From assembly GCF_024206475.1 (NCBI RefSeq), contig NZ_JAMBPR010000046.1, positions 1 to 64,000 of the forward strand: DNA of 64,000 bases, written 5' to 3'. This stretch comes from Paraburkholderia sp. CNPSo 3274. Lineage in GTDB: Bacteria > Pseudomonadota > Gammaproteobacteria > Burkholderiales > Burkholderiaceae. The notes beneath the pieces were generated by a model, which was not told where the DNA came from, made no database searches, and worked only from the letters and a program-made list of their open reading frames with translations. Positions 46,384 through 55,326 of this stretch are shown in pieces; position 1 is the first letter of the stretch; every line of letters begins with the position of its first letter. The position numbers and the translations under genes are program-made.

Positions 46384-46479
46384 TCACGTTCGCTTCACAC
46401 GCTCAATTGCGCGGTCCACGATTTCGTCCGAGCAGCCGGCGTGATAAACATCGGCCGTATCGATGAAGTTGATTCCCCC
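46384..46479 (-). pseudogene. Aldo/keto reductase fragment
   Basis: About 31 minus-strand codons read GINFIDTADVYHAGCSDEI, then VDRAIERVKRT and stop. This is the strand-2/helix region of aldo-keto reductases with the catalytic Asp and Tyr (DTADVY). Both flanks are unrelated, so it is a small remnant left between the MFS and LysR genes. Confidence 0.6.
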
Positions 46480-46508
46480 ATGCTTTCATGAATGGGATTC
46501 ATGAAACG

Positions 46509-47450
46509 CTATTGAAGAACCACGCCCTGCCCCGGCGGGTTCGCACTCTCGCGCAAACAATCCAGCGCCAGCGCCACCGCCGCGCGGCTCACGCTGTCGC
46601 GCCGCCAGTACATGGCCACTGCGCCCGAACTGCCGAGCGGCATCGGCATGCCAAGCACGCGCAGCACGTTCAGGCGCTCGAAGCGCACGGCCGCGCGATG
46701 CGAGGCCACGCCGATCAGGCGCGTCTGATTCAGGAGCGTCACGTTGAGCATCGACGAATTCGACTCCACGGTGTGTCGTGGCATGCTGCGCCCCGCCGCC
46801 GCGAGCGCCGTTTCGAGCGCCGTGCGAATGGGCGTGCCGGCCGGCCAGACGATCCACGCATACTCGAGCAAATCGGGCCAGTCCAGCTTGCGGCGTTTCG
46901 CGAGCGGATGCCCGAGCCCCACGACGAAGTTCACCGGGTCGCGATAGAGCGTCTCCATTTCGAGCGTCGGGTCGACCTGCGCGTTGGCCGCGCGTCCCAC
47001 CACGATATCGAGTTCCCCGTGCACGAGCGCCGGCATCATGAGATTCATCGTGCTTTCGACGAGGCGCACCTGCGCGCGCGGCATGGCCTCGACGAGGCGC
47101 GCGACCGCGAGCGGCACCGTGTCCGCTGCCGAAACACCCGACGTACCGATCGAGATCAGCCCGCTGCCGCCCTCGCGCAGCGCATCCATGTCATCGCGGG
47201 CACTGTCGAGGTGGCCTTCAATGCGCCGCGCGTGCTCGATCAGCGCCTCGCCGTATGGCGTGGGCCGCAGGCCGCGCGCGTGGCGCTCGAATAGCGGCAA
47301 GCCGATGTCGGCTTCGAGGTCCTTGAGCCACTTGGAAAGCGCCGGCTGCGTGGTGTTGAGCGCCTCGGCCGACTGGCTCAGATTGCCGGTCTGCGCCACG
47401 GAAAGCAGCATCTGCAGGTGCCGCAGACGCAGGCGATGTGTCCAGTCCAT
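46509..47450 (-). CDS. LysR-type regulator of the 3-hydroxybenzoate/gentisate operon
   Basis: A 313-residue LysR protein (RLRHLQMLLSVAQTGNLSQSAEAL, TTQPALSKWLKDLE, FERHARGLRPTPYG) of the GbpR/CbsR-like branch with a complete effector domain. It is divergent from the gentisate dioxygenase operon, 148 bp apart, in the position of mhbR. The intergenic stretch is AT-rich (TTATAC, AAATTATGATTTTAC, TTATAAATTC), suggesting promoter and operator elements, but I could not settle on one box. Confidence 0.88.
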   Translation of the reverse strand: MDWTHRLRLRHLQMLLSVAQTGNLSQSAEALNTTQPALSKWLKDLEADIGLPLFERHARGLRPTPYGEALIEHARRIEGHLDSARDDMDALREGGSGLISIGTSGVSAADTVPLAVARLVEAMPRAQVRLVESTMNLMMPALVHGELDIVVGRAANAQVDPTLEMETLYRDPVNFVVGLGHPLAKRRKLDWPDLLEYAWIVWPAGTPIRTALETALAAAGRSMPRHTVESNSSMLNVTLLNQTRLIGVASHRAAVRFERLNVLRVLGMPMPLGSSGAVAMYWRRDSVSRAAVALALDCLRESANPPGQGVVLQ

Positions 47451-47598
47451 GTGTCCCCCGCCAAGTTATACCCAAAAACATATGAATGAGAAGAAATTAT
47501 GATTTTACTGGATATGGCTCGCTGACTTATAAATTCGTTCAACGGCAATGCAAACCCAACGCCGCACTAACGAATACATAGGAACAAAGGAGACTCGC

Positions 47599-48657
47599 AT
47601 GTCCAGCATGTCAGCCAGCGCAACCACGCCCGAACGCGAAGCCTACTACGCGCAGATCGCGCGCAGCGGCATGTCGCCGCTCTGGGAATCGCTGCACGCC
47701 CTCGTGCCGAAGTCGCCGCGCCCGCAGGCCCTGCCCGCCATCTGGAAGTACGCGCAGCTGCGCGAACTCGTCATGCAGGCGGGCTCGGTCATCAGCGCCG
47801 AAGAGGCGATCCGGCGCGTGCTCGTGCTCGAAAATCCCGGTCTGCCCGGCAAATCGAGTCTCACGCCCAATCTGTACGGCGGCCTGCAGCTGATCCTGCC
47901 CGGCGAAATCGCGCCGAGCCACCGCCACACGCAGTCGGCGCTGCGCTTCATCGTCGAAGGCAAGGGCGCGTGGACGGCCGTGAGCGGCGAGCGCACCACC
48001 ATGCACCCCGGCGACTTCATCATCACGCCCTCGTGGAGCTGGCACGATCACGGCAACCCGTCCGTCGAGGAAGGCGGCGAGCCCGTGGTGTGGCTCGACG
48101 GTCTGGACATCCCGCTGATCGCGCATCTCGACGCGGGCTTCGCCGAAAACTACCCCGAGGCCACGCAGCCCGTTACGCGCCCCGAGGGCGACAGTTACGC
48201 GCGCTTCGGCCACAACATGCTGCCGGTGCGCCATACGGTGAGCGATCCGACCTCGCCGATCTTCAGCTACCCGTATGCGCGCAGCCGGGAAGCGCTCGAC
48301 ACGCTCTACCGCAACGGCGAACTCGACGACTGGGACGGCGTAAAGCTGCGCTACGTGAATCCGGCCACGGGCGGCTGGCCCATGCCCACCATGGCGACCT
48401 TCATGCAGTTCCTGCCGAAGGGTTTCAAGGGCAAGACCTATCGCAGCACCGATTCGACCGTCTACTGCGTGGTGGAAGGCAGCGGCGCGGTGCGCATCGG
48501 CGAGGAACGCTTCGCGTTCGACCCTCATGACGTGTTCGTCGCGCCCTCGTGGGCGCCGGTGCAACTTGAAGCGCAAAGTGACGCGGTGCTCTTCAGCTAC
48601 TCCGATCGCCCTGTGCTCGCCGCGCTCAATCTGCTGCGCGAGGAACGCGTCGGCTAA
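47599..48657 (+). CDS. mhbD: Gentisate 1,2-dioxygenase
   Basis: A 352-residue bicupin dioxygenase. The iron site is in [17 protein letters not shown], with the later His in [11 protein letters not shown], and the second cupin carries [18 protein letters not shown]. It cleaves gentisate to maleylpyruvate. AAAGGAG lies 6 bp before ATG 47599. It is first in an operon whose gene order (dioxygenase, hydrolase, isomerase, hydroxylase) equals the mhbDHIM order known from Klebsiella. Confidence 0.93.
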   Translation: MSSMSASATTPEREAYYAQIARSGMSPLWESLHALVPKSPRPQALPAIWKYAQLRELVMQAGSVISAEEAIRRVLVLENPGLPGKSSLTPNLYGGLQLILPGEIAPSHRHTQSALRFIVEGKGAWTAVSGERTTMHPGDFIITPSWSWHDHGNPSVEEGGEPVVWLDGLDIPLIAHLDAGFAENYPEATQPVTRPEGDSYARFGHNMLPVRHTVSDPTSPIFSYPYARSREALDTLYRNGELDDWDGVKLRYVNPATGGWPMPTMATFMQFLPKGFKGKTYRSTDSTVYCVVEGSGAVRIGEERFAFDPHDVFVAPSWAPVQLEAQSDAVLFSYSDRPVLAALNLLREERVG

Positions 48658-48752
48658 CGCCTTGACGGCGAGAGCGCGTTCGACTTGCTATGCGCTCGCC
48701 ACTTTGTTCGTCATCCATATCAATCTGTTCACTCTCTCAAAGAGCAATCATC

Positions 48753-49451
48753 ATGGCATTCGTTTTCCAGCCCGAGGCGCCCGTCGCCCTTGCCGTCGCC
48801 GGCTCGACCGATCAGTTCGCCGTGCGCCGCGTGTATTGCGTGGGCCGCAACTACGCTGCGCATGCGCGCGAAATGGGCTTCGACCCGGACCGCGAGCCAC
48901 CCTTCTTCTTCTGCAAGCCCGATAACGCCATTGTGCCGGTCGCCTATGGCGAAACGCTCGAACTGCCCTATCCGGCGCAAACGCAGAACTACCACTACGA
49001 GGCCGAACTCGTGGCGGTGATCGGCAAGGCAGGTTCGGACATCGCCGAGGAAGACGCGCTCTCGCACGTGTGGGGCTACGCCGTGGGCCTCGACATGACG
49101 CGCCGCGATCTGCAGATGAAGATGCGTGAAATGGGCCGCCCCTGGGAGATCGGCAAGGCATTCGACCTTTCCGCGCCGGTGGGCCCGGTGCATCCGGCAA
49201 GCGAGGCCGGCCACTTTGAGAACGCAGGCCTGTGGCTCACCGTGAACGGCGAAACGAAGCAGAAGAGCGACGTCTCGCACCTCATCTGGTCGGTGGCCGA
49301 AACGGTTTCGTATCTCTCGAAGTTCTTCCGCCTCGAACCGGGCGACGTGATCTTCACCGGCACGCCCGAAGGCGTGGGCCCCGTGAAGGCCGGCGACACC
49401 ATGAAGGTGGGCGTCGAGCGCCTGGGCGAGCTGACCGTGAAGGTGGTTTGA
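48753..49451 (+). CDS. mhbH: Fumarylpyruvate hydrolase (FAH family)
   Basis: A 232-residue FAH-family hydrolase. YCVGRNYAAHAREMG, FFFCKPDNAI, YEAELVAVIGKAG (metal-binding Glu residues) and DVIFTGTPEGVGPV are diagnostic. It splits fumarylpyruvate into fumarate and pyruvate, the last step of the gentisate route. AGAGCAATC before ATG 48753 is a weak ribosome site. The gap to the dioxygenase gene is 95 bp. Confidence 0.92.
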   Translation: MAFVFQPEAPVALAVAGSTDQFAVRRVYCVGRNYAAHAREMGFDPDREPPFFFCKPDNAIVPVAYGETLELPYPAQTQNYHYEAELVAVIGKAGSDIAEEDALSHVWGYAVGLDMTRRDLQMKMREMGRPWEIGKAFDLSAPVGPVHPASEAGHFENAGLWLTVNGETKQKSDVSHLIWSVAETVSYLSKFFRLEPGDVIFTGTPEGVGPVKAGDTMKVGVERLGELTVKVV

Positions 49452-49480
49452 GCCGCATCCGTTCTACAGGAAAGTCCATC

Positions 49481-50131
49481 GTGCAGCTCTACAGCTTCTT
49501 CAATAGCTCGACTTCATACCGCGTACGCATCGCGTTGCGGCTCAAGGGCGTCGAACATGAGTATCTCGGCGTCAACATCCGCACCGGCGAGCATCGCGCG
49601 GCGCAGTACGTCGAGCACGTCAACGCTTCGGCAGCGGTGCCCGCGATCGTCGAAGGCGACTTCCATCTCGGCCAGTCGCTCGCCATCATCGACTGGCTCG
49701 ATGCGCGCTACCCCGAGCCGCGTCTGATTCCGGCAGAGCCGCAAGCGCGTGCGCGCGTGCTCGAACTGGCGTACCTGATCGGCTGCGACATGCATCCTGT
49801 CAACAATCTGCGCGTGCTCAAGTATCTGCAGGATGTGCTGGACGTGACGCCGGAGCAGAAGAGCGCCTGGTATCGGCACTGGATCGCGGAAGGCATGGCG
49901 GGCGTGGAGCGTTTGCTCGCGCAGGCCGCTGAGTCGCACGATGGACCGTGGTGCTTCGGCGCGGCGCCCACGCTCGCCGACTGCTGCCTCGTGCCGCAGA
50001 TCGCCAACGCGTTGCGCATGGGCTGCGATTTGTCCGCTTACAAACGCAGCATGGCGGTCTATCGGCGCGCCTGCGGGCATTCCGCATTCGCAGCGGCCGA
50101 GCCGCAGCGTCAGCCCGATTACACCGCCTAG
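49481..50131 (+). CDS. mhbI: Maleylpyruvate isomerase (zeta-class GST)
   Basis: A 216-residue zeta glutathione S-transferase. SSTSYRVRIALRLKG is the glutathione-site motif, with ASAAVPAIVEGDFHLGQSLAIIDWLD and DMHPVNNLRVLKYL. It isomerises maleylpyruvate to fumarylpyruvate using glutathione. The start is GTG 49481 behind AGGAAA. The gene could be called maleylacetoacetate isomerase on sequence alone; the operon decides for maleylpyruvate. Confidence 0.9.
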   Translation: MQLYSFFNSSTSYRVRIALRLKGVEHEYLGVNIRTGEHRAAQYVEHVNASAAVPAIVEGDFHLGQSLAIIDWLDARYPEPRLIPAEPQARARVLELAYLIGCDMHPVNNLRVLKYLQDVLDVTPEQKSAWYRHWIAEGMAGVERLLAQAAESHDGPWCFGAAPTLADCCLVPQIANALRMGCDLSAYKRSMAVYRRACGHSAFAAAEPQRQPDYTA

Positions 50132-50174
50132 CGGCGCGCTGCGGGCCACAAACAAGTCATTCAGGAGACAAGAC

Positions 50175-51383
50175 ATGCATTCATCTAACACCAGGCGCAG
50201 CGCGATCGTGGTGGGCGGCGGCATCGGCGGGCTTGCCGCGGCGCTCGCGCTCGCGCGGGCCAACGTCCGCGTGCTGCTGCTCGAGCAGGCCCCGCAGATC
50301 GGCGAGATCGGCGCGGGCATCCAGCTCGGCCCCAATGCGTTTACGGCGCTCGACGCGCTCGGTGCCGGTGAAGCGGCTCGCAATCGCGCGGTGTTCACGG
50401 ACTCGCTCACGCTCATGGATGCGACCAACGCGAAACCCGTTGCGCGCATCGAAACGCGCGAACGTTTTCGCGAGCGCTTTGGCAATCCGTATGGTGTGAT
50501 TCATCGTGCGGACATTCATCTGTCGATTCTCGAAGCGGTGAAAGACAATCCGCTCATCCAGTTTCGCACCGACACGCAGATCAAGTCGCTCGAACAGAAC
50601 GAGCAAGGCGTCACCGTGATCGACCAGCATGGCGAGCGCTACAGCGCCGACGCCGTGATCGGCTGCGACGGCGTGAAGTCCGCGGTGCGCGCGGCGCTGA
50701 TCGGCGACGCGCCGCGCGTGACGGGCCACGTGGTCTACCGTGCCGTGGTCGACGTGGAGAACATGCCGAAGGATCTGCAGATCAACGCGCCCGTGGTATG
50801 GGCGGGGCCGCACTGCCACCTCGTACACTATCCGCTGCGCGGCGGCCGGCAGTACAACCTCGTCGTGACCTTCCATAGCCGTGAGCAGGAAGTCTGGGGC
50901 GTGCGCGACGGCAGCAGGGAAGAGGTCCTTTCGTACTTCGAAGGAGTCGACGCGTTGCCGCGGCAGATGCTCGACCGCCCGACTTCGTGGAAGCGCTGGG
51001 CCACGGCTGATCGCGATCCGGTCGAACAATGGAGCTTCGGGCGCGCGACAATACTCGGCGACGCCGCGCACCCGATGACGCAGTATGTGGCGCAGGGCGC
51101 CTGCCAGGCCCTCGAGGACGCGGTCACGCTGGGCGTTGCCGTCAAGGCTGCCGATGGCGATTTCGTCGAGGCGTTCAAGCGCTATGAGGCGGCGCGTATT
51201 CCGCGTACGGCGCGCGTGCTTTACTCTGCGCGTGAAATGGGGCGCATCTACCATGCGAAGGGCGTGGACCGGCTGGTGCGCAATGCGCTGTGGGTGGGGC
51301 GCAGCCAGGAGCAGTTCTATGACTCGCTGCAGTGGCTCTATGGGTGGAGTGCTGAGAATTGTCTCGATTCTGGCGCGGTCTGA
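50175..51383 (+). CDS. mhbM: 3-hydroxybenzoate 6-hydroxylase
   Basis: A 402-residue class A flavoprotein hydroxylase. The FAD motif is AIVVGGGIGGLAAAL, the DG motif GCDGVKSAVR and the GD motif ATILGDAAHPMTQYVAQGACQ. Sequence alone fits salicylate- or 3-hydroxybenzoate-hydroxylases; its place as last gene of a gentisate operon makes it the NADH-dependent 3-hydroxybenzoate 6-hydroxylase that produces gentisate. AGGAG lies 8 bp before ATG 50175. No dedicated uptake gene (mhbT) lies in the operon. Confidence 0.9.
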   Translation: MHSSNTRRSAIVVGGGIGGLAAALALARANVRVLLLEQAPQIGEIGAGIQLGPNAFTALDALGAGEAARNRAVFTDSLTLMDATNAKPVARIETRERFRERFGNPYGVIHRADIHLSILEAVKDNPLIQFRTDTQIKSLEQNEQGVTVIDQHGERYSADAVIGCDGVKSAVRAALIGDAPRVTGHVVYRAVVDVENMPKDLQINAPVVWAGPHCHLVHYPLRGGRQYNLVVTFHSREQEVWGVRDGSREEVLSYFEGVDALPRQMLDRPTSWKRWATADRDPVEQWSFGRATILGDAAHPMTQYVAQGACQALEDAVTLGVAVKAADGDFVEAFKRYEAARIPRTARVLYSAREMGRIYHAKGVDRLVRNALWVGRSQEQFYDSLQWLYGWSAENCLDSGAV

Positions 51384-51442
51384 GCCGCTAGTGCGTTTGA
51401 GGTTTGCCTGGGTTCTGGTCGTAGTTCCTCGCCGCTTTGGCC

Positions 51443-51979
51443 TTTCCTTGTGTTCGCGTCGGTATGCAGGCGTTGCCCCTGTGCGGGGCGGCACCTACTT
51501 TCTTTGCCGCGGCAAAGAAAGTAGGCAAAGAAAGCCGCTCAAACCGCTAGTGCCAGCCACGGTTCACCTCTCGCCTTTAATGGTGAATGGCTCCGGAGCG
51601 TCTGTCACCTCGCGCCTTCAAGGTTAGTGACAAGGCGCTCATCCCTCCGGCGGCGCTGCGCGCGCCGTGGGGCATAACCAAAAACCGTTGGGGCGCGTGC
51701 ATTCTCGCGAATCCTGATTCCTCCCATTGGGTTTCCCTTGCAGACCCGACCGCAGCGCGCGTAGCGAGCAGCGGGATGCATGACTGCCTTGTCACTCACT
51801 TTGGTGGTGCGAGGTGACAGACGCTCCGGAGCCATTCACCATTAATGGCGCGAGGTGAACCGTGGCAGGCATTGGCGGTTTGAGCGGCTTTCTTTGCCTA
51901 CTTTCTTTGCCGCGGCAAAGAAAGTAGGTGCCGCCCCGCACAGGGGCAACGCATGCATACCGACGCGAACACAAGGAAA
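51443..51979. repeat. Large dispersed inverted repeat with internal palindromes
   Basis: Arms at about 51443-51650 and 51780-51979 are inverted copies of each other around a 130-bp unrelated centre. Each arm contains a perfect 30-bp palindrome (51495-51524 and 51898-51927, core TTTGCCG/CGGCAAA), a GGTTCACCTC/GAGGTGAACC segment and TCCGGAGC. The outer tip occurs again at 249-281. There is no transposase frame inside. It fills the 629-bp gap between the gentisate operon and the liv operon. It is probably a non-autonomous miniature element or REP-type repeat. Confidence 0.8.
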
Positions 51980-52012
51980 CGCGAAAACAGCCAGGAACCA
52001 CAACAAAAAAAG

Positions 52013-52714
52013 CTAACGCGCAAAATACATATCGTGAAGCTCATCCACATTCACATCCTTAGCGCGCGCAGCAAAAGTAACCTTCCCGCCCTGCATGAGA
52101 TAAACCTGATCAGCGAGCCGCAACGCCATATTGGTATTCTGCTCCACCAGCACGATAGTGCGCCCCGCCCCCTTGAGCCGATCGAGAATCGCGAACACCT
52201 CCTGCACCATCACAGGCGCAAGCCCAAGCGAAGGCTCATCGATCAGCATGAGCTGCGGCGAGGACATGAGCCCGCGGCCCAGCGCCAGCATCTGCGCCTG
52301 CCCACCGGATAGCGTGCCCGCAGGCAGCGCGCGACGCTCCTTGAGCAGCGGAAACAGCGCGTAGACCTCCTCGAGCTGCGATTTCGCCCCAGCGCGCCGC
52401 GTTTTCGCAAACGCGCCCAGCATCAGGTTCTCCTCGATCGACATGTCGCGGAAGATCATGCGCCCTTCGGGCACCATCGCAATACCGCGCTGCGCCATGT
52501 CCCAGGTGGGCACGCCCGCGAGCGGCGCGCCGTCGAAGGTGATCTGGCCGCGCTCCAGCGGCACGAGCCCCATGATCGCGCGCAGCAGCGTGGTCTTGCC
52601 CGCGCCGTTCGGACCCACGATGGTCGTGACCTCGCCGCTCGCGATATTGAGCGAAACGTCCCATAACACGTTGATCGCGCCGTAGCCGGCGCGGGCGCTG
52701 CTGACCTCAAGCAT
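52013..52714 (-). CDS. livF: Branched-chain amino acid-type ABC transporter ATP-binding protein
   Basis: A 233-residue ABC ATPase with Walker A GPNGAGKTT, signature LSGGQAQMLALGRGL and Walker B LMLIDEPSLGLAP. LivF type by order and by the YGAINVLWDVSLNI start. It powers uptake with LivG. ATG 52714 overlaps the livG stop by 8 bp. The frame from 52777 is longer but overlaps livG more. Confidence 0.92.
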   Translation of the reverse strand: MLEVSSARAGYGAINVLWDVSLNIASGEVTTIVGPNGAGKTTLLRAIMGLVPLERGQITFDGAPLAGVPTWDMAQRGIAMVPEGRMIFRDMSIEENLMLGAFAKTRRAGAKSQLEEVYALFPLLKERRALPAGTLSGGQAQMLALGRGLMSSPQLMLIDEPSLGLAPVMVQEVFAILDRLKGAGRTIVLVEQNTNMALRLADQVYLMQGGKVTFAARAKDVNVDELHDMYFAR

Positions 52715-53450
52715 GGGCCTCCCCCGTATAGCTGCGCACCACCTCGGGATCGCGGAACACTTCGGCGGGCGGCCCATCGGCGATCAGCTTGCCGAAGTTG
52801 AGCACGCACACGCGGCGGCACAGGTTCATCACGGTTTCGATATCGTGCTCGATGATCAGGATGCCTACGTTGTATTGCTCGTGCACCGCCAGCAGCGTTT
52901 GCATGAACCGGCGCTTGGTGGCCGTCTCAAGACCCCCCAGCACTTCGTCGAGCAACAGCAGCTTCGGTCCCGTGGCGAGCGCTTTCGCGACCTCCAGCGC
53001 CTTCAGTTCGGTGAGCGCGAGTTCCGTGGCCGCGTCGCGCTGCGCCCGGCCTTCGAGTCCCAGGAACGTGAGGATTTCGTCGATGCGCGCCTCATCCACA
53101 CGCCCCGTGCCGAAGCGTTGCGCGACGATCAGGTTCTCGCGCACCGTGAGTTCGTGCATGGGCTGCGGCACCTGGAACGTGCGCCCGATGCCAAGGCGCG
53201 CGCGCCGGTAAAGCGGCGCCTTCAACAGATCCACATCGCCGAAACGGATCGAACCGCTCGTAGGCCGCACGAGTCCCGAAATCGCGTTGAAAAGCGTCGT
53301 CTTACCCGCGCCGTTCGGGCCGACCAGCCCCACCACGTCACGTGTGCCGAGCGATAGCGAAACACCGTTGACCGCCGTGATGCCGCCAAAGCGGATCGAG
53401 ACATCCTGCAGGCGCAGTTCCGCCGCCTGTTCAGCTTGCTGCATAGACAC
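52707..53450 (-). CDS. livG: Branched-chain amino acid-type ABC transporter ATP-binding protein
   Basis: A 247-residue ABC ATPase: Walker A GPNGAGKTT, Walker B LLLLDEVLGGL and the H-loop in LIIEHDIETVM. The usual LSGGQ signature reads LALTELKALEVAKAL, lacking the Gly-Gln pair, and the Walker B Pro is Val; I recall the same pattern in a subgroup of LivG proteins, so it is atypical but probably functional. The start lies inside the end of livM (20 bp overlap). Confidence 0.9.
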   Translation of the reverse strand: MSMQQAEQAAELRLQDVSIRFGGITAVNGVSLSLGTRDVVGLVGPNGAGKTTLFNAISGLVRPTSGSIRFGDVDLLKAPLYRRARLGIGRTFQVPQPMHELTVRENLIVAQRFGTGRVDEARIDEILTFLGLEGRAQRDAATELALTELKALEVAKALATGPKLLLLDEVLGGLETATKRRFMQTLLAVHEQYNVGILIIEHDIETVMNLCRRVCVLNFGKLIADGPPAEVFRDPEVVRSYTGEAHA

Positions 53451-54420
53451 CTCGCCGGGTACGTTTGAAGCGCAGTGCTGTCAGACCCGCGGGGCTCACG
53501 ATGATCATCGCCACGAGCAGGATGCCCAGCACGATCTGGTGCCCCGTTGGCAGCAGGCTCTTGAGCACGAGCTGATCCACCAGATAGACCGTCACCGCGC
53601 CCACCAGCGGCCCGAGTATGGTGCGATAGCCGCCGCAAATCGCGGCAATGATCGGCACGACGGCCCAGCTCGCGTTGAACGCGTAATCGGGTTCGAGAAA
53701 GTTGATGTAGTGCGCGTTGAATGCGCCTACGAGCCCTGTCATCAGCGCCGAGAGCATCAGCATGGCGAGCTTGAGCATCACGCTGTTCACGCCCACCACG
53801 CGCGTGGCGTCCTCCGATTCGTGCATCGCCCGCAGCGCGAGTCCCACATGGCTGCCGCGCAGACGCGCATAAATCGCGGCGAACACGAGCACGAGCGTGA
53901 GCACGACGAGATAGCCGCCGCTCTTGCTGCCGAAGTCGAAGCCCGCGACCTTCGGCAGCCCCGGAATGCTCGAAAGGCCGCTCGCGCCGCCCGTGAGATC
54001 GGACCATTCGGTCGCGATGATGCGGAAGATCTGCGCATAGGCGAGGATGGCGAGCGCGAAGTACGGCCCCTTCAGGCGTAGCGCGGGGGCCATGGCGAGC
54101 GAGGCGATTGCCGCCCCCACGCCGCCCGCGAGCATCGCCGGAAACACGGGCCAGCCGGCCTTGAGCGTGAGGAGTGCGGAGATATACGAGCCCACGCCGA
54201 AAAACGCCGCGTGTCCAAAGCTCACCATGCCGCCGAGATTGCCGAGCAGCGCCCACGCAAGCGCCACACCCGCGATCGTGAGCGAGGCCACCGCAAGGCT
54301 CATCAGATACAGGTTCTGCCCGAACACGAGCGGCACGCCCGCATAAAGCACGGCCAGCGCCACGGCGAGCCCAGCCACGCGCGGGCCGGACCAGGCCGTT
54401 GTGGTTTTCAATGTCGACAT
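53431..54420 (-). CDS. livM: Branched-chain amino acid-type ABC transporter permease
   Basis: A 329-residue permease with about nine hydrophobic helices and the LivM signature region GGMVSFGHAAFFGVGSY and LRLKGPYFALAILAYAQIF. ATG 54420 is chosen because AAGGGG lies 9 bp upstream; an in-frame ATG at 54429 is too close to it. It is 5 bp downstream of livH. Confidence 0.9.
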   Translation of the reverse strand: MSTLKTTTAWSGPRVAGLAVALAVLYAGVPLVFGQNLYLMSLAVASLTIAGVALAWALLGNLGGMVSFGHAAFFGVGSYISALLTLKAGWPVFPAMLAGGVGAAIASLAMAPALRLKGPYFALAILAYAQIFRIIATEWSDLTGGASGLSSIPGLPKVAGFDFGSKSGGYLVVLTLVLVFAAIYARLRGSHVGLALRAMHESEDATRVVGVNSVMLKLAMLMLSALMTGLVGAFNAHYINFLEPDYAFNASWAVVPIIAAICGGYRTILGPLVGAVTVYLVDQLVLKSLLPTGHQIVLGILLVAMIIVSPAGLTALRFKRTRRGVYAAS

Positions 54421-54425
54421 CGATC

Positions 54426-55298
54426 TCATCCCCTTCGTTTCGCCACGCCGAACAAGCCATTCGGCAGCACGTAGAGCACGAGCAGAAACAGCAGCATGCC
54501 CGCGAGTTCCTGCAACGCCGAACTGGCGAGCGTGACGGTGAGCGCCTCGGTAATGCCGAGCAGCATCGCGCCCGCCAGCACGCCCGGAATCGAGCCCACG
54601 CCCGCGAGCACCGTGATGATGAACGCCTTGACGGTGAGCGCTTCGCCAATGGAAGGCTGGATCGCGCTCGACGCGTAGATCGATACGCCCGCGCACGAAG
54701 CGAGCAGCCCCGCCACGACGAACGAGATCAGTTCGGTCTTGCGCGGGTCGATACCCATCAGGCGCGCCGCATCGCGGTTGCTGGAGATCGCGCGCACGGC
54801 GCGGCCATACCACGAACGCGAGAGCCACCACCAGAGCGCGAGCATCAGCACGACACTGATACCGAACGAGAGCACTTCGCTACGCATGGAAAGCAGGTTG
54901 CCGAGCATCACGCTGTCCTGCAGCCATGCGCTGCCGGTCGAGCGCACGTCGGCGCCCCAGCCCAGCAGCACGGCGTTGGTCAGCACGATGCCGATACCGT
55001 AGGTCAGGATCAGCGAGTTCAGCTCGCGGTCGCGTTTAATTCGGCTAACCAGGTACCACGCGGCGGCCGCCGCCGCGCATACCACGGGAATCGCCACCGG
55101 AATGGCGAACACGGGGTTGAGGCCGAGCTTCGTCTCGAACGTGTAGGCGATATAGGCGGCAAGCAGCACCAGCTCGCCGTGCGCGAGATTGATGATGCGC
55201 ATCGAGCCGAACACCAGCGCGAGCCCCAGCGCGACGAGCGCATAGGCGCCGCCCACGAGCACGCCCGAATACAGCGATTGCAGCAACAGGTCCGTCAT
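54426..55298 (-). CDS. livH: Branched-chain amino acid-type ABC transporter permease
   Basis: A 290-residue permease with eight or so helices and the LivH motif GSMRIINLAHGELVLLAAY. It pairs with LivM to form the membrane channel. It is 28 bp downstream of the first binding-protein gene. Confidence 0.92.
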   Translation of the reverse strand: MTDLLLQSLYSGVLVGGAYALVALGLALVFGSMRIINLAHGELVLLAAYIAYTFETKLGLNPVFAIPVAIPVVCAAAAAAWYLVSRIKRDRELNSLILTYGIGIVLTNAVLLGWGADVRSTGSAWLQDSVMLGNLLSMRSEVLSFGISVVLMLALWWWLSRSWYGRAVRAISSNRDAARLMGIDPRKTELISFVVAGLLASCAGVSIYASSAIQPSIGEALTVKAFIITVLAGVGSIPGVLAGAMLLGITEALTVTLASSALQELAGMLLFLLVLYVLPNGLFGVAKRRG

Positions 55299-55326
55299 TG
55301 CGGCTCCTCCTTCGTTGCGCGCGCAA

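Noticed and set aside
51443-51979. Inverted repeat as a CRISPR array or simple terminator
   Set aside because: Only two large inverted arms exist, with no short direct repeats and spacers, and the structure is far larger than a terminator.
52707-53450. livG as inactive because of its altered ABC signature
   Set aside because: Walker A, Walker B and H-loop are intact, and I recall the same deviating signature in a LivG subgroup.
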